Source: Girardinichthys multiradiatus (Eukaryota; Chordata; Actinopteri; Cyprinodontiformes; Goodeidae). Taken from it: 64,000 nt of DNA. Both the position numbers and the translations under genes were made by a program. This document shows positions 11,883 to 24,000 of this stretch, in pieces (the first letter of the stretch is position 1; the number at the start of each line of letters is the position of its first letter). The notes beneath the pieces were generated by a model, which was not told where the DNA came from, made no database searches, and was given only the letters and a program-made list of their open reading frames with translations. The stretch covers positions 11,600,740-11,664,739 of the forward strand of contig NC_061804.1 in assembly GCF_021462225.1 (NCBI RefSeq). The letters run 5' to 3'.

Positions 11883-12012
<130 letters not shown>

Positions 12013-13472
12013 CTTAGCAACGGTACCTGCTGGCCAATGAGATGAGCCGAAATATTCTGTCAGCTCATTGGTCACAGAGCAGGATGTGGCTGGTAATGAA
12101 TTTACCGTAATATTACATGTAAAGCACCCCATCATTTATTGATTCTATTGACACTTTAGTGAAGATTTTTGATCCACCTAATAATACGGGACGCGTACTT
12201 TTTATTCTAAATACGGGACGATTCCGTTTTTCAAGTGACGGTTGGCAACTCTAGCTGGAAGCTAACCCTTTGTTCACAGAGCTTTCTTCAAACTTCGTCG
12301 CCTGGACAATGTTTCCTCAGCATGGTTCAGAGGTTAGGGTTTTGGCAGAGTAATAGAGAGATATTTATATTGAAATGATCTAAACGTTTTTCATTTTATG
12401 AAGTTTTGTTTGTGTTGAACTCAGCTATCTTGGGGCTAGCAGGCTATCTGCAGCACATGTGCTCAGGTTGTGTTTTTTGTATGTTTTTAAAGTTAAGACT
12501 AACTTTATTTAAAGGTGATTTTAAACAGAAGATTGATCATAACGCGCCGTCCGCGTTTATGCATTTTAACCCTTTTATTAACCCTGGTATTTTAAAGGTA
12601 TGTGTTTGATTCTGGTGCTAAGCTAGCAGCTTCTTTTGTTAGCTCAACTGCTAACAGCTGAGAACACGTGCTTGTTGCTAAATATTTACCCAGAAAGGTT
12701 TAGTTTTCAATCCAGTAAATAATGTGTCCCTAACAATATTTTATTATATTTGATAACTAAGTAAACACCATTAAGCCACATTTCTCCAGAAAGGTTTGGC
12801 TCTTTTCCATAATATTCCCTTAATTATATTTCTTCAAATATAATTTTAATAAATAAGGCAGCTAATGAGACACTGTTGAGAATTAGTCATCCAGAAGGTT
12901 AGTTTTATTCAGCAGATCATTCTTTAAAACATTATTTTATTAAAATAATATTTTATTTGATCTTGCATTGTGAATGGTTGTCTAAATGTTTGCTGATTAT
13001 TGTCCAAGTTGGTTCCAAGATTAACTTAACTTCATTTCCAGATTCTTCAAGATAATCCTTGGTTCTCAAACATAAACATTGCATGGTAATGTTGCATCAC
13101 TCTTTTGGTCATCATCTTTAATCAACTTGTTTATATTGTACATAGCCCATTAGTCTTCATTATTCTTTAATTCTGCTTGGTAGTTTAGTTGGATTGTTTT
13201 AGCATAGTAAAGAGTTTGTTGATTGAAATATGTTTGACTTTGAGTTGACTTATTTTTGTTAATAAATTCTTGTATTTTAAGAAATTGTGTGAATTTATTC
13301 CATATATGTGCATGCTGTTCAATAATGTCAGAGCTCATCTCACACCTTTCTATTTTGTCCTAATACCATCGCCTTACTGGGCTGGTATTCACAAGACAAT
13401 CCTTAACAGACCCAAATATTATTTGATAAAATATTAATATTAAATAATATTCTCAGATTCATAATCACAACA

Positions 13473-13775
13473 TAGAGCTGCTGCTCCTCCTTATTGAAAG
13501 TAATCAGTTGAGGTGGTTTGGGTATCTGATCAGGATGCCCCCAGGTTGCCTCCCTTTGGAGGTTTTCCAGACACGTCCCACAGGGAGAAGACCACGTAGA
13601 AGACCCGGAACTCACTGGAGGGACTGTATATCCCATCTAGCCTGGGAACGCCTTGGAATCCCTCAGAATCAGCTGGTGGACTACGCTGGGGTGAGGGATG
13701 CCTGGGGTGCCCTTCTGGAGCTGTTGCCCCAGCGACCCCATCTCGGATATGGATCGATGGATTGTTTTTTCATAT
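13473..13775 (+). mobile_element. RTE-like LINE 3' end (right of LTR A)
   Basis: From 13508 the + strand encodes 'MRWFGYLIRMP', then 'FQTRPTGRRPRRRPG-HW' and 'HLAWERLGIPQ', ending in a 'LLPQRP' segment. This is the characteristic C-terminal tail of RTE-type LINEs in fish. It ends in a short 'ggatcgatggatt' tail near 13755. The upstream portion continues at 10966-10991 across the LTR insertion. It is 5'-truncated and inactive. Confidence 0.8.
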
Positions 13776-14330
13776 ACACTCACTGTTAAAAGAGAGTACA
13801 CCCACCTTCAGTCAAAGCCCAAACCATCATTCCTCCATGTCTGTACTTGACGGTTGGTATCTGCTGGATGTGATATTTGCTGATCTGTTGTGTTCGGTCT
13901 CCTACAAACATGGTTCTGTCCATTATGACAGCCATAGTGGTTCACTGTTTTTCTAATTGTTAAAGGTTGACCTTTAACCTGCTGTAGAGTCTGAAATGGA
14001 AATCTTGGGTTTTTGGTAATTTCTCTGAGCTTCACGCTCTGACCTTGGGCTGAATCTGCTGGGACGTCCTCTCCTGGGAAGACTGGCAGCTGTCTGAGAT
14101 GTTTTCCACTTGGGAATAATTTCTCTCTGTAGGATGATGGACTTCAGATAATTTTGGAGAAGACCCGAAAGTCTTTCCCAGATAGATGAAAAGCAAAAGT
14201 TGTAGCTCTAAGGTTGTTGCTGATGCCTTTCCACCCTGACACTGATAACACTACTGCTCCTTTATGCAAATCTTGCTGTTATAGCAGTGGTCATGTTAGA
14301 TGATCAGTTAATGAAATCTATTTTAACAGC
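13776..14330 (-). mobile_element. Tc1-like transposon relic
   Basis: The - strand reads 'KLREITKNPR...QTLQ' around 13940-14035, followed in the 5' direction by text resembling a Tc1 helix-turn-helix region (a GRPSK-like stretch near 14060). A related block, 'gagcttcatgctctgaccttgggctgaat', recurs near 20190. A tip-like sequence 'tatacactcactgttaaaag' lies at 13774-13793. Frames are broken. Confidence 0.6.
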
Positions 14331-15073
14331 AGCTCAAGGTTGCTTCTTCAGTCTAATATTCTATGGAAGCAGCAACGCTTTACTCCCAGCTTTTTCATTT
14401 TTGGTGTAATGTTTCTAATGATGAATCTGTTTTGTACATATGAGAGTAAATTAAAAAAGTTCAAGAACCTGGTAGAGACTAAAGTACAATTTTTACCATG
14501 ATAATGTGTTTTTATTTCATGGAGATTTATTAGCTGACAGTTAATTCAAAGAGGTGTTTGGTCATAAGGTTAAAAAAAACAATCAGAGGTCCATTTTTAT
14601 TCTTTTTTGCATTGTCCCAACCCTGCCAGCCACTTTATCCACAGAACGAACCTCAAAGCGAACTGAAACACCTAAAAAGTCACCCTCCCATTGAGCTGAT
14701 ACCTCCACTCATAACATCCGTTACATAAAGCAAAACAATTTGGGAGCAAAGTAGCATTTGTTTTAATTGTGCAATTTATTTTCTAATACAGAACAATACA
14801 ATAATTAACTATTGTGTTTTTAAGCTTGCAAAATATGAAACAACAGATAAAAGACTGTTAAATACAAAACTGGCTTGTTGTTTTAGAAACGTCCTTTGGG
14901 TAGTTGTAATGTCCTGAATAAACAAGCAGCCTGAGCAGGTTCAGATTCCAAACTGCATCTGAGAAGAAAAGCAGACCAAACAATGATAAAGAAGCTTTTC
15001 TACACATTTTCATCAGGAGTCCTCCTGGGGCAGAGACGCAGAATAGGTGCAGTGTGGTGGCTTCAGGGACATC
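14331..15073 (-). other. plekhb1: plekhb1 3' UTR and downstream DNA
   Basis: This stretch follows the plekhb1 stop codon on the - strand. An AATAAA signal for that strand lies at 14775-14780 and would give a 3' UTR of about 300 nt. Beyond it the DNA is AT-rich with no recognised element. Confidence 0.5.
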
Positions 15074-18000
15074 TCAGCAGAAGAAGAAGGGCATCCAGAG
15101 GAAGGATCGCATGGCTGCCCCGGCTGCCATTCCCGCCAGTAATCCCAGTGCAATGCTCTCTGTGACTCCATCAAACGGATCTCTCTGGACAACCACCTGG
15201 TGGGTTCCTTAAACAAAACAAGACATGCAGCTGTATTTATAGCTTGTGTCCTCACCGTCATGTTTGTTGTATTACGTAATAATAAGTACATACTTTATCT
15301 ATGCAGGGCTTAGTTAATATCATCAATGCTAAATATAGTAAAGATGTCTTTTGTTTTCTTCTCACTATGTGCTGGTTAGGTTTTGAGATGCTGGCTTCAA
15401 AAACATACATTTTAAGAGTTTCTACACCAATAAAAATAATTGTTTTTCTGGTGACAGGTGAAGGTTTAAATATATGAAGTTGTTCCATCTTTTAATTAAT
15501 TAAAACACTGATCATTCTATAAACACTCCCTTGTTAAAATTCAAGGTTTTTGTAAAGTTAAGAAGTCGGACCAACATAAATCATTGTCAGAACCTTTTGT
15601 CCCTTTAATATGACCTGCATCTGGAAGAGGTATAAATATGAAAGATAAAAACCTGCAATAATCTGTCTGCACACCTTTAAGCACTTTGTTTAACGTCTGG
15701 CTCTTTTTCATCATGCAGCCCTGTTTTATTTCATATCTGCCATGAATAGTGAATGTGACTCACTATAATCTGACTGTAATAAACTTTTAGCAAAGCCACA
15801 GTTTACAGAGAGGTTAGAAAGGATCACAAGGATCTCACCTTACAAACGTACCAGTCGGGGGAAGAGTGCAAAAAGGGACTATGAAGTATATACAGGTCCT
15901 TTTCAAAATATTAGCATATTGTGATAAAGTTCATTATTTTCCATAATGTCATGATGAAAATTTAACATTCATATATTTTAGATTCATTGCACACTAACTG
16001 AAATATTTTAGGTCTTTTATTGTCTTAATACGGATGATTTTGGCATACAGCTCATAAAAACCCAAAATTCCTATCTCACAAAATTAGCATATTTCATCCG
16101 ACCAATAAAAGAAAAGTGTTTTTAATACAAAAAACGTCAACCTTCAAATAATCATGTACAGTTATGCACTCAATACTTGGTCGGGAATCCTTTTGCAGAA
16201 ATGACTGCTTCAATGCGGCGTGGCATGGAGGCAATCAGCCTGTGGCACTGCTGAGGTCTTATGGAGGCCAAGGATGCTTCGATAGTGACCTTTAGCTCAT
16301 CCAGAGTGTTGGGTCTTGAGTCTCTCAACGTTCTCTTCACAATATCCCACAGATTCTCTATGGGGTTCAGGTCAGGAGAGTTGGCAGGCCAATTGAGCAC
16401 AGTGATACCATGGTCAGTAAACCATTTACCAGTGGTTTTGGCACTGTGAGCAGGTGCCAGGTCGTGCTGAAAAATGAAATCTTCATCTCCATAAAGCTTT
16501 TCAGCAGATGGAAGCATGAAGTGCTCCAAAATCTCCTGATAGCTAGCTGCATTGACCCTGCCCTTGATAAAACACAGTGGACCAACACCAGCAGCTGACA
16601 CGGCACCCCAGACCATCACTGACTGTGGGTACTTGACACTGGACTTCTGGTATTTTGGCATTTCCTTCTCCCCAGTCTTCCTCCAGACTCTGGCACCTTG
16701 ATTTCTGAATGACTTGCAGAATTTGCTTTCATCCGAAAAAAGTACTTTGGACCACTGAGCAACAGTCCAGTGCTGCTTCTCTGTAGCCCAGGTCTGGGGA
16801 ATGCGGCACCTGTAGCCCATTTCCTGCACATGCCTGTGCACGGTGGCTCTGGATGTTTCTACTCCAGACTCAGTCCACTGCTTCCGCAGGTCCCCCAGGG
16901 TCTGGAATCGGCCCTTCTCCACAATCTTCCTCAGGGTCCGGTCACCTCTTCTCGTTGTGCAGCGTTTTCTGCCACACTTTTTCCTTCCCACAGACTTCCC
17001 ACTGAGGTGCCTTGATACAGCACTCTGGGAGCAGCTTATTCGTACAGAAATTTCTTTCTGTGTCTTACCCTCTTGCTTGAGGGTGTCAATAGTGGCCTTC
17101 TGGACAGCAGTCAGGTCGGCAGTCTTACCCATGATTGGGGTTTTGAGTGATGAACCAGGCTGGGAGTTTTAAAGGCCTCAGGAATCTTTTGCAGGTGTTT
17201 AGAGTTAACTCGTTGATTCAGATGATTAGGTTCATAGCTCGTTTAGAGACCCTTTTAATGATATGCTAATTTTGTGAGATAGGAATTTTGGGTTTTCATG
17301 AGCTGTATGCCAAAATCATCCGTATTAAGACAAAAAAAGACCTGAAATATTTCAGTTAGTGTGCAATAAATCTAAAATATATGAATGTTAAATTTTCATC
17401 ATGACATTATGGAAAATAATGAACTTTATCACAATATGCTAATATTTTGAGAAGGACCTGTACAGGGACAACAGTGACATGACAAAAACTTGACGAGTTG
17501 AACCAATTTCCAACAAGAACTGGTTGTGTTCTATGTAACAATCTCCAAACTTGGGTTGAAAGACCGCAGCCTTTTCTTCCAAAATATCCCCAAACCATGT
17601 GAATGAATATGTGATGGTTCAATGAAACCACTGTGAACTTTTCTGCCACAAAATAATACACACTCATAGTGGTGGCAGCATCATGCTGTGGTAATACTTT
17701 TTGTTGAAATGGATGGAAGGAGAATTACTTTGAGTCCTACCTTACATCCAAATCTACAAAGGTGCTTCAAAGTATTCAATTCAGTTTTATTTATACAGCG
17801 CCAATATACAACACATGTCGTCTCAAGGCACTTTACAAAGTCATGTAAGGATGTCCACACTGAAATAACCAGACTGCTGTAGCTTTTTGATTTTGTCTGT
17901 TTACCCAGGAATTATTTTTATGTTTTTTCAGTTCAAATGCTCAGGATATAAGTCTTATTTAAGGGTGTAAAAAAAGTGGAAACTTTTTATTAAGGTCTCA

Positions 18001-21000
18001 TTTTTTTAACATCACAAAAATCTGCCATTTTAGAACTTTTTGGCTCCTCTGCATTTGAATGTGACAGAAGTTCAGAGAAGCTCTGAGCTCTTTTGTGTCT
18101 GACCACAATAAGGCGACAAGTTGTTTCATTTCATATCAAAGTCAATTTCTGCTATTGACTTCACCTGCAGATCAGCTGTACGAACCTAAAACAGCTGCTG
18201 TACAAAATTTGCATCTCAATGGCTTCTTTGTGGGAATACTGTTCCACTTGGATAAAAAATGTCTGCTTTTGTCTTGTTTTTTCACTCCTGATTTAAATAG
18301 TGAGGGAGCTGTGGCCCAAATCGAGTGGTCTGCGTCTGAATTAAACCACACAGGCAGCAGGTGTTTGGAGGGAAACTGAGGACGAAGAGCTGTGTTTGCA
18401 GGAAATATCAGGGTTCACATCCACAGAGAAACACTGATTGTTTTTGTGTTTGCTGTCAGCATTCACGTCCGTCTGGATCATGAAAGCTCGGTTGAGTTTG
18501 TGTTCTTACCCGGGCATGGGGCTTTGAAGCTGTACTGGAATAAGGTCATTCAGCATACCTGGTCCTGCTCCAGGTGTGATATAGACAGTGTGGTAGCCGT
18601 TCAGGGGGATGGCCTGGTAGGAGTCATCATAGGGGTCATATGTGAACACCTACACAGGAGAAAAAACCCTTTTATCAAAGGGGTGGAAAGAATTGATGGA
18701 TAAAGCTTCAGAACTGACAGGGAACATGCAGAACTTACCGGGCTTCTCCGGGTTTCAAGCAGAGTTAGTTTCCATGCTCTGATCGAGAAAAAGGAAAAAA
18801 CTGAAATGAGAAGCTGATAAATGTTTTTAAATCAAAGTCTGACCCAACAGAAGTAATGTACCTACAGAGATTCGTCTTCGCTATTTGCACACAAGTTGAG
18901 CGTTGAGCCACCTCTGAGATGAACCGTGATAAGGTTCTCCCTGGGATTACTCTCTGGTGGGCTCACACCTACAGATACAGAGCACATACTTTTACTTCCC
19001 TCTGTCCAGGTTCCAAGAATGTTCCTCTAGCATTTATTCTTGGCACAAAATGTAAGGAGGTTTGTGTTTGGTCAGTTACATTGGTTCAATAAATCTTGTT
19101 GGCAATAAATCTAAAAGCATGTTTGTGTCTCTTTAAATGGTCCCACATTTGTAAGGATAATGTGTTTGTGGGTTGAGCAACAGAGCTGAGTCTGTGGGTT
19201 GCTCCAATGAAAAACTTTCCAAATCTTCTCTGCCAAACTGTTTATTCTGCTATTGACTCTTGTTTTGTTTCACTAGTTCAATCAAATGATTGACATACTG
19301 GCAGTTTAACTATTTATTTATTTAACAAACGGGTCTTAGAAGTACGTCCTCCTCATACTGGTCACACACTGCCGTGGGATGGCATTCCATTCCTCAACCA
19401 GACTTTGCTGCAAGTCAGCATGTGGTTGTGTCGTTCAATCTGGCATGAACAGATCCCAACCTGATCCCACAGATATTCCTGGAGGTAGAGGTCTGGTCTG
19501 CATGCAGGTCATACCATTCCCTCTACTCTACAGCTAGTCTCTCTCAGATAAGCCATGCTCTCTGGGGTCAAGCATTGACATCTTGGAGGACAGGGTTTGG
19601 TTCCTATGAGTGGAGAGATGAGATCGCCACATGTTGCAGAATCTCATCTCAACATCTCTCTGATTGGTTCCAATAAAGATGACAAGTCTTGTTTCTCCAT
19701 TAAAGGAGATGCCGCCCCACACCATCACACTCCCTCCACCCAAAGCTGTTATGCATTGGCAGAGAGGATTTGACCCAACCTACAGACTGAACTCTGCTGC
19801 TGAACACAGAAAAGCATTTTCCTTTCAAATGTGGAAATAAATAGACTTTCTAGAGAATTAGATTTACTGCCAAGAAGCATCTTTACGGCAGATAAAATAA
19901 AAACGAGTTTTAGAGTAAACAGAAAACACACCGTCTTCCAATTCTAGTTTTATCTATCAGGACACAATAAAACGAGCTGATCTTTACTGGCTTCTAATGT
20001 GAATTAAGCTTCATAACAAGTTTACCAAATCACACAGCAGATTTTATGCTGTCATTATTAATTAAATGAAAAGCAAAAGCTGAGTTTGAATAAACTAATT
20101 ACAGCCTAATTTCCACCAGATGGTAGAACCATTTTTAGCGGCAATAGATGGCCTGAGATGGAGCTCTTGAGGTTTGGTCATTTTTCTGAGCTTCATGCTC
20201 TGACCTTGGGCTGAATTTACTGGGACGTCTACTCCTGCGAATGATGGACTTCGGATAGTTTGGAAATTTCCTTTGAGGTAAAAGTGGACAAGGAGCTTAG
20301 ATTTGATGCTCGGATAAGGACAGCCATCAGATCAAGCTTTTATCATTTGAGGCAGTTTTCAAAAATAAAACTAATTCTTTCTCAGAATCACTTTGAGATT
20401 TTAATTCATGCCTTTGTCACCACCTTGATTACTGTAAGCACTTTATGTAGGGGTTCGGAGTTCTTCTGTAGCCCAGCTCCAGAGGGTACAAAACACAGCA
20501 GCTCGTCTTTTAACTAATGCAAGTAAATATCAGCATATTACCTTAATTTTAGTTTCTCTCCACTGTCTAATTTAAAAATCCTTTTATTTGTTTTCAAATC
20601 CACAATGGGCTTGCCCTATCCTACCTGCTCAGCCGCTCCTCAGTACTCCAAAACCAAGTGTAAGCTCAGGGGGACGAGGGACAGGCCTCTTCTCTCTGTT
20701 TTCAAATCACTCCTTAAATCTCATCTCTTTGCTCTCGACCTTGACACCTCTTGAGATGCTGATTTTTACTGTATTTTGTTTGTTGTGTTGTTTTATCTGT
20801 TTGTGTCGTATGTTTGCTCTTACCGCTGTTTTATGTATGCCCTGTTTAATTTTGAACTTTTCCCTGCTCCTGTATTGTGTTTTAAAGTTCCTTACGAATA
20901 AAGTCGGATTGGATTGAATTATGGAAATTATCATTAATGACATAATACATTAATTGAGCTATAGAAAAAAAATATTAATACACCTGCATGCTCCAGTAAA

Positions 21001-24000
21001 AGTGCATTTCATTAGCGACACCTGGCATCAAGGGTGTACAAAGATTTTGTAGGTTTATCCTTTTTTCAATAAAAAATGAAAGTGCCAGCTGTGCTTTGTT
21101 TTTTTTTTGTACACTTGAGGTTAGACATAAATAATTTTAGACACTGGTAAAAAACGTTTTTATAATGTCCTGATATGAACTGAAACAGGGTGTACTTTCT
21201 TTTTAGGATGACTGGCTGTAAAAGTATTCCTGCGATGTACCTCCACATTCCAGGCCAGAGTGAACATCGATGCATGTTATCTTGAGGCCAACACGTTGAT
21301 CTAATTCTCGCCTGTTGTCAGTCTTGTAGAAACACAGACTCCCGTCTATCCAAAGGTCGCACCAGTTTAGCTTCCAGCGCTTTAGGATGGCGGCTGGAGA
21401 GCAAACACATGAAATGTTAGTGCTTGTCTTTAAAGAAATTTGATGTAGGATCTGGGATCTCATTGTTCATTCTCATAATTCCTCCTTAATGATCCAGCTA
21501 AGTTGTGGTGTGCCCCTAGGAACAGTCCTTGCACCTCTTTTATTCTAGAGTCTGTGACTGAATTAATTATTTATTATTTAAATATTTTGGTACAATTCTG
21601 TATTCTTCAAGGGTTCTTGTGATCTTACTTATAAAGTAAATTTGCAAATAGGTTTCTGAGATGTACAGCCCCCTTTTCAAATACCTGTGAAAAAGTCTGG
21701 TTATCATGAAAAACAATTAATAATAAATAAGTGAAAAGTACCCTGCCTCTCGCCCATAGACTGCTGGAGATAGGCACCAGCTCCCCTGCGACCCACTATG
21801 GAATAAGCGGTAGAAAATGACTGACTGACTGACTAAGTGAAAAGTCACCAACAAACTGGCTGCATGAGTGTAGACATCCTTAAACTAATACTCTGTTGAA
21901 ACACAGTTGATTTCATTTAAACAGTCTTCATTGTCATCCTACATTTAGACGTGGCCCACTCTGCCTCAAAGTTCCCTGAATCTCTCAGACTGTGATGACA
22001 TCTGTTGGCCACAGCTGCTCTTCAGGTGACCCAGTAGATTTAGTTCTGGACTCTAGCTCAAATTTTATTTTAGCAGAAACAATCTTTTTTGATTGGAGCA
22101 ATGTTTTGTCGGGATCATGTTAGGTTTTGGTTCTGATTTGTGTTCTCATCATCTGCCTTTTGTTTCTTATGTTCTATAAGGTCTTGATGTATCCTGTTCA
22201 TTTATCTGTGTTCATTAGTGTTAGTTCTTGCCCTATTAGTTAATTTCTTTATTTTTAGTTTTCTAGTTAATTTCCTCCTTTCTGCCTCAGCTGCTCCATG
22301 TTTTACCCTGATCACTCACACCTGCATTCTGTGCCATTCTCCACACTTCCCTCAGTAAAAATGAAATCCATCTTTATCTTTAGCTTTCTGGCAGACATTA
22401 AAGGTTTTAAGTCAAACTGATTAACCCCAAAGCATAATCACTCTAGGCACTTTTGGTGATGCTCAGTGTCTTTTTTGAATCAAATATGTTGTGCCTTTTG
22501 GACTTCCATCAGGCAGGTCCGGTGGTTACGTTTTGGTTTCATTAGATCATTACAGGTTCTGGGATATTTTTGCCAGGTTCATTGGAAGAAATGGTCTCTT
22601 TCCTTCAACCCTACGTCTTATTCAAGACACGTGGAGAATATAGAAGACCGTTATCCAATTTAAGTCACAACTAGTACTTGTAGGAAAGTCCTGCAGCTCC
22701 TTCAGAGTCACTACCAGGCTCTTGGCAGCTCTCCTGACCAGTCTCCATCTTTTCATTAGTTTTATGGACTTCTTTCCAGTTCTAGTGTTGTTCCTGGTTC
22801 CCATATCTTCTCCAGTTACGGATGGCTGTCTTCACTGTTCTATGGTAATGCCGTGGTACTATTGTACAACTAAACCCCCTCTCTCTCTCTACAAACTATG
22901 GCTTCAACTGCAGGAAATGAATGAGCAAATGTCAGGAAAATGTAACTATGACAGCTGAACCTTCTTTCAGGTTCATCTGATTCTCTTCATTTGATGGCAG
23001 GTGTTTTTCTGTCGAGTTGTACACAATATACAGTGGGGAGAACAGGTATTTGATACACTGCTGATTTTGCAGGTTTTCCCACCCCCAAAGCATGTAGAAG
23101 TCTTTAATTTTTATCATAGTTACTCTTCAACTGTGAGTGACGGAATCTAAAACAAAAATCCAGAAAATCACAGTGTGATTTTTAAGTAATTCATTTGCAT
23201 TTTATTGCACGACATCAGTATTTAATACATCAGGAAAACTTAATATTTGGTACAGAAACCTTTGTTTGCAATTCCAGATATCAGACGTTTCCTGTATTTT
23301 TTGACGAGGTTTGCACTCACTGCAACAGGGATTGTGGACCACTCCTCCATACAGATCTTGTCCAGATCCTTCAGGTTTTGGGGCTGTTGCTGGGCAATAG
23401 GGACTTTCATCTCCCTCCAAGGGTGTAGGAATAAGTTAAACATCGGGGAGGGGGACACATATTGGAAACCTTACAGATACGTAAATGGTTTAACATGTTT
23501 TATTGGTCAAAAATGCCTCAAACTCTTGATGTCCCTGCATGGCATTACGACATTACATATGGTAATATACAGTATCAGGATCTGACTTACGTAAGATTAA
23601 AAAAAGCAACACCTGTTGAGGATAGATACCAGATAGACACCACAATGGTGACACATAGTCTACTGATAAACACTGAGGGAGGGAACATCCATTTCATTGG
23701 AGTGCCAGATATAAAACTACATGTGACCTTCTTTCGGGGCTCTTCGTCATCCTCTAACAGACGCGACGGTCGGAGACGGGAGCCTTGGCGCTGATCTCTG
23801 TAATCATTCCTCTGCCTAATTTAGATTAAATGTGCTAAAAGTTAGAGACTGTTTGAGAGTCATTCCTTTAAGAGTCAATGTTATATAGAGTGTGATTGCT
23901 TCTGGGGACCAAGGACTGGACAGACTCCAAGGTGTCTGACCGCCCGCAGGGTGCGATATCTTGGACAATAACCTCATCCTGACATTAAAAGTGTTCACTG

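Noticed and set aside
23462..23794. Calling the 110-aa frame a retroviral envelope or other viral gene
   Set aside because: There is no conserved motif, signal peptide or membrane segment to support it, so the block is left unidentified.
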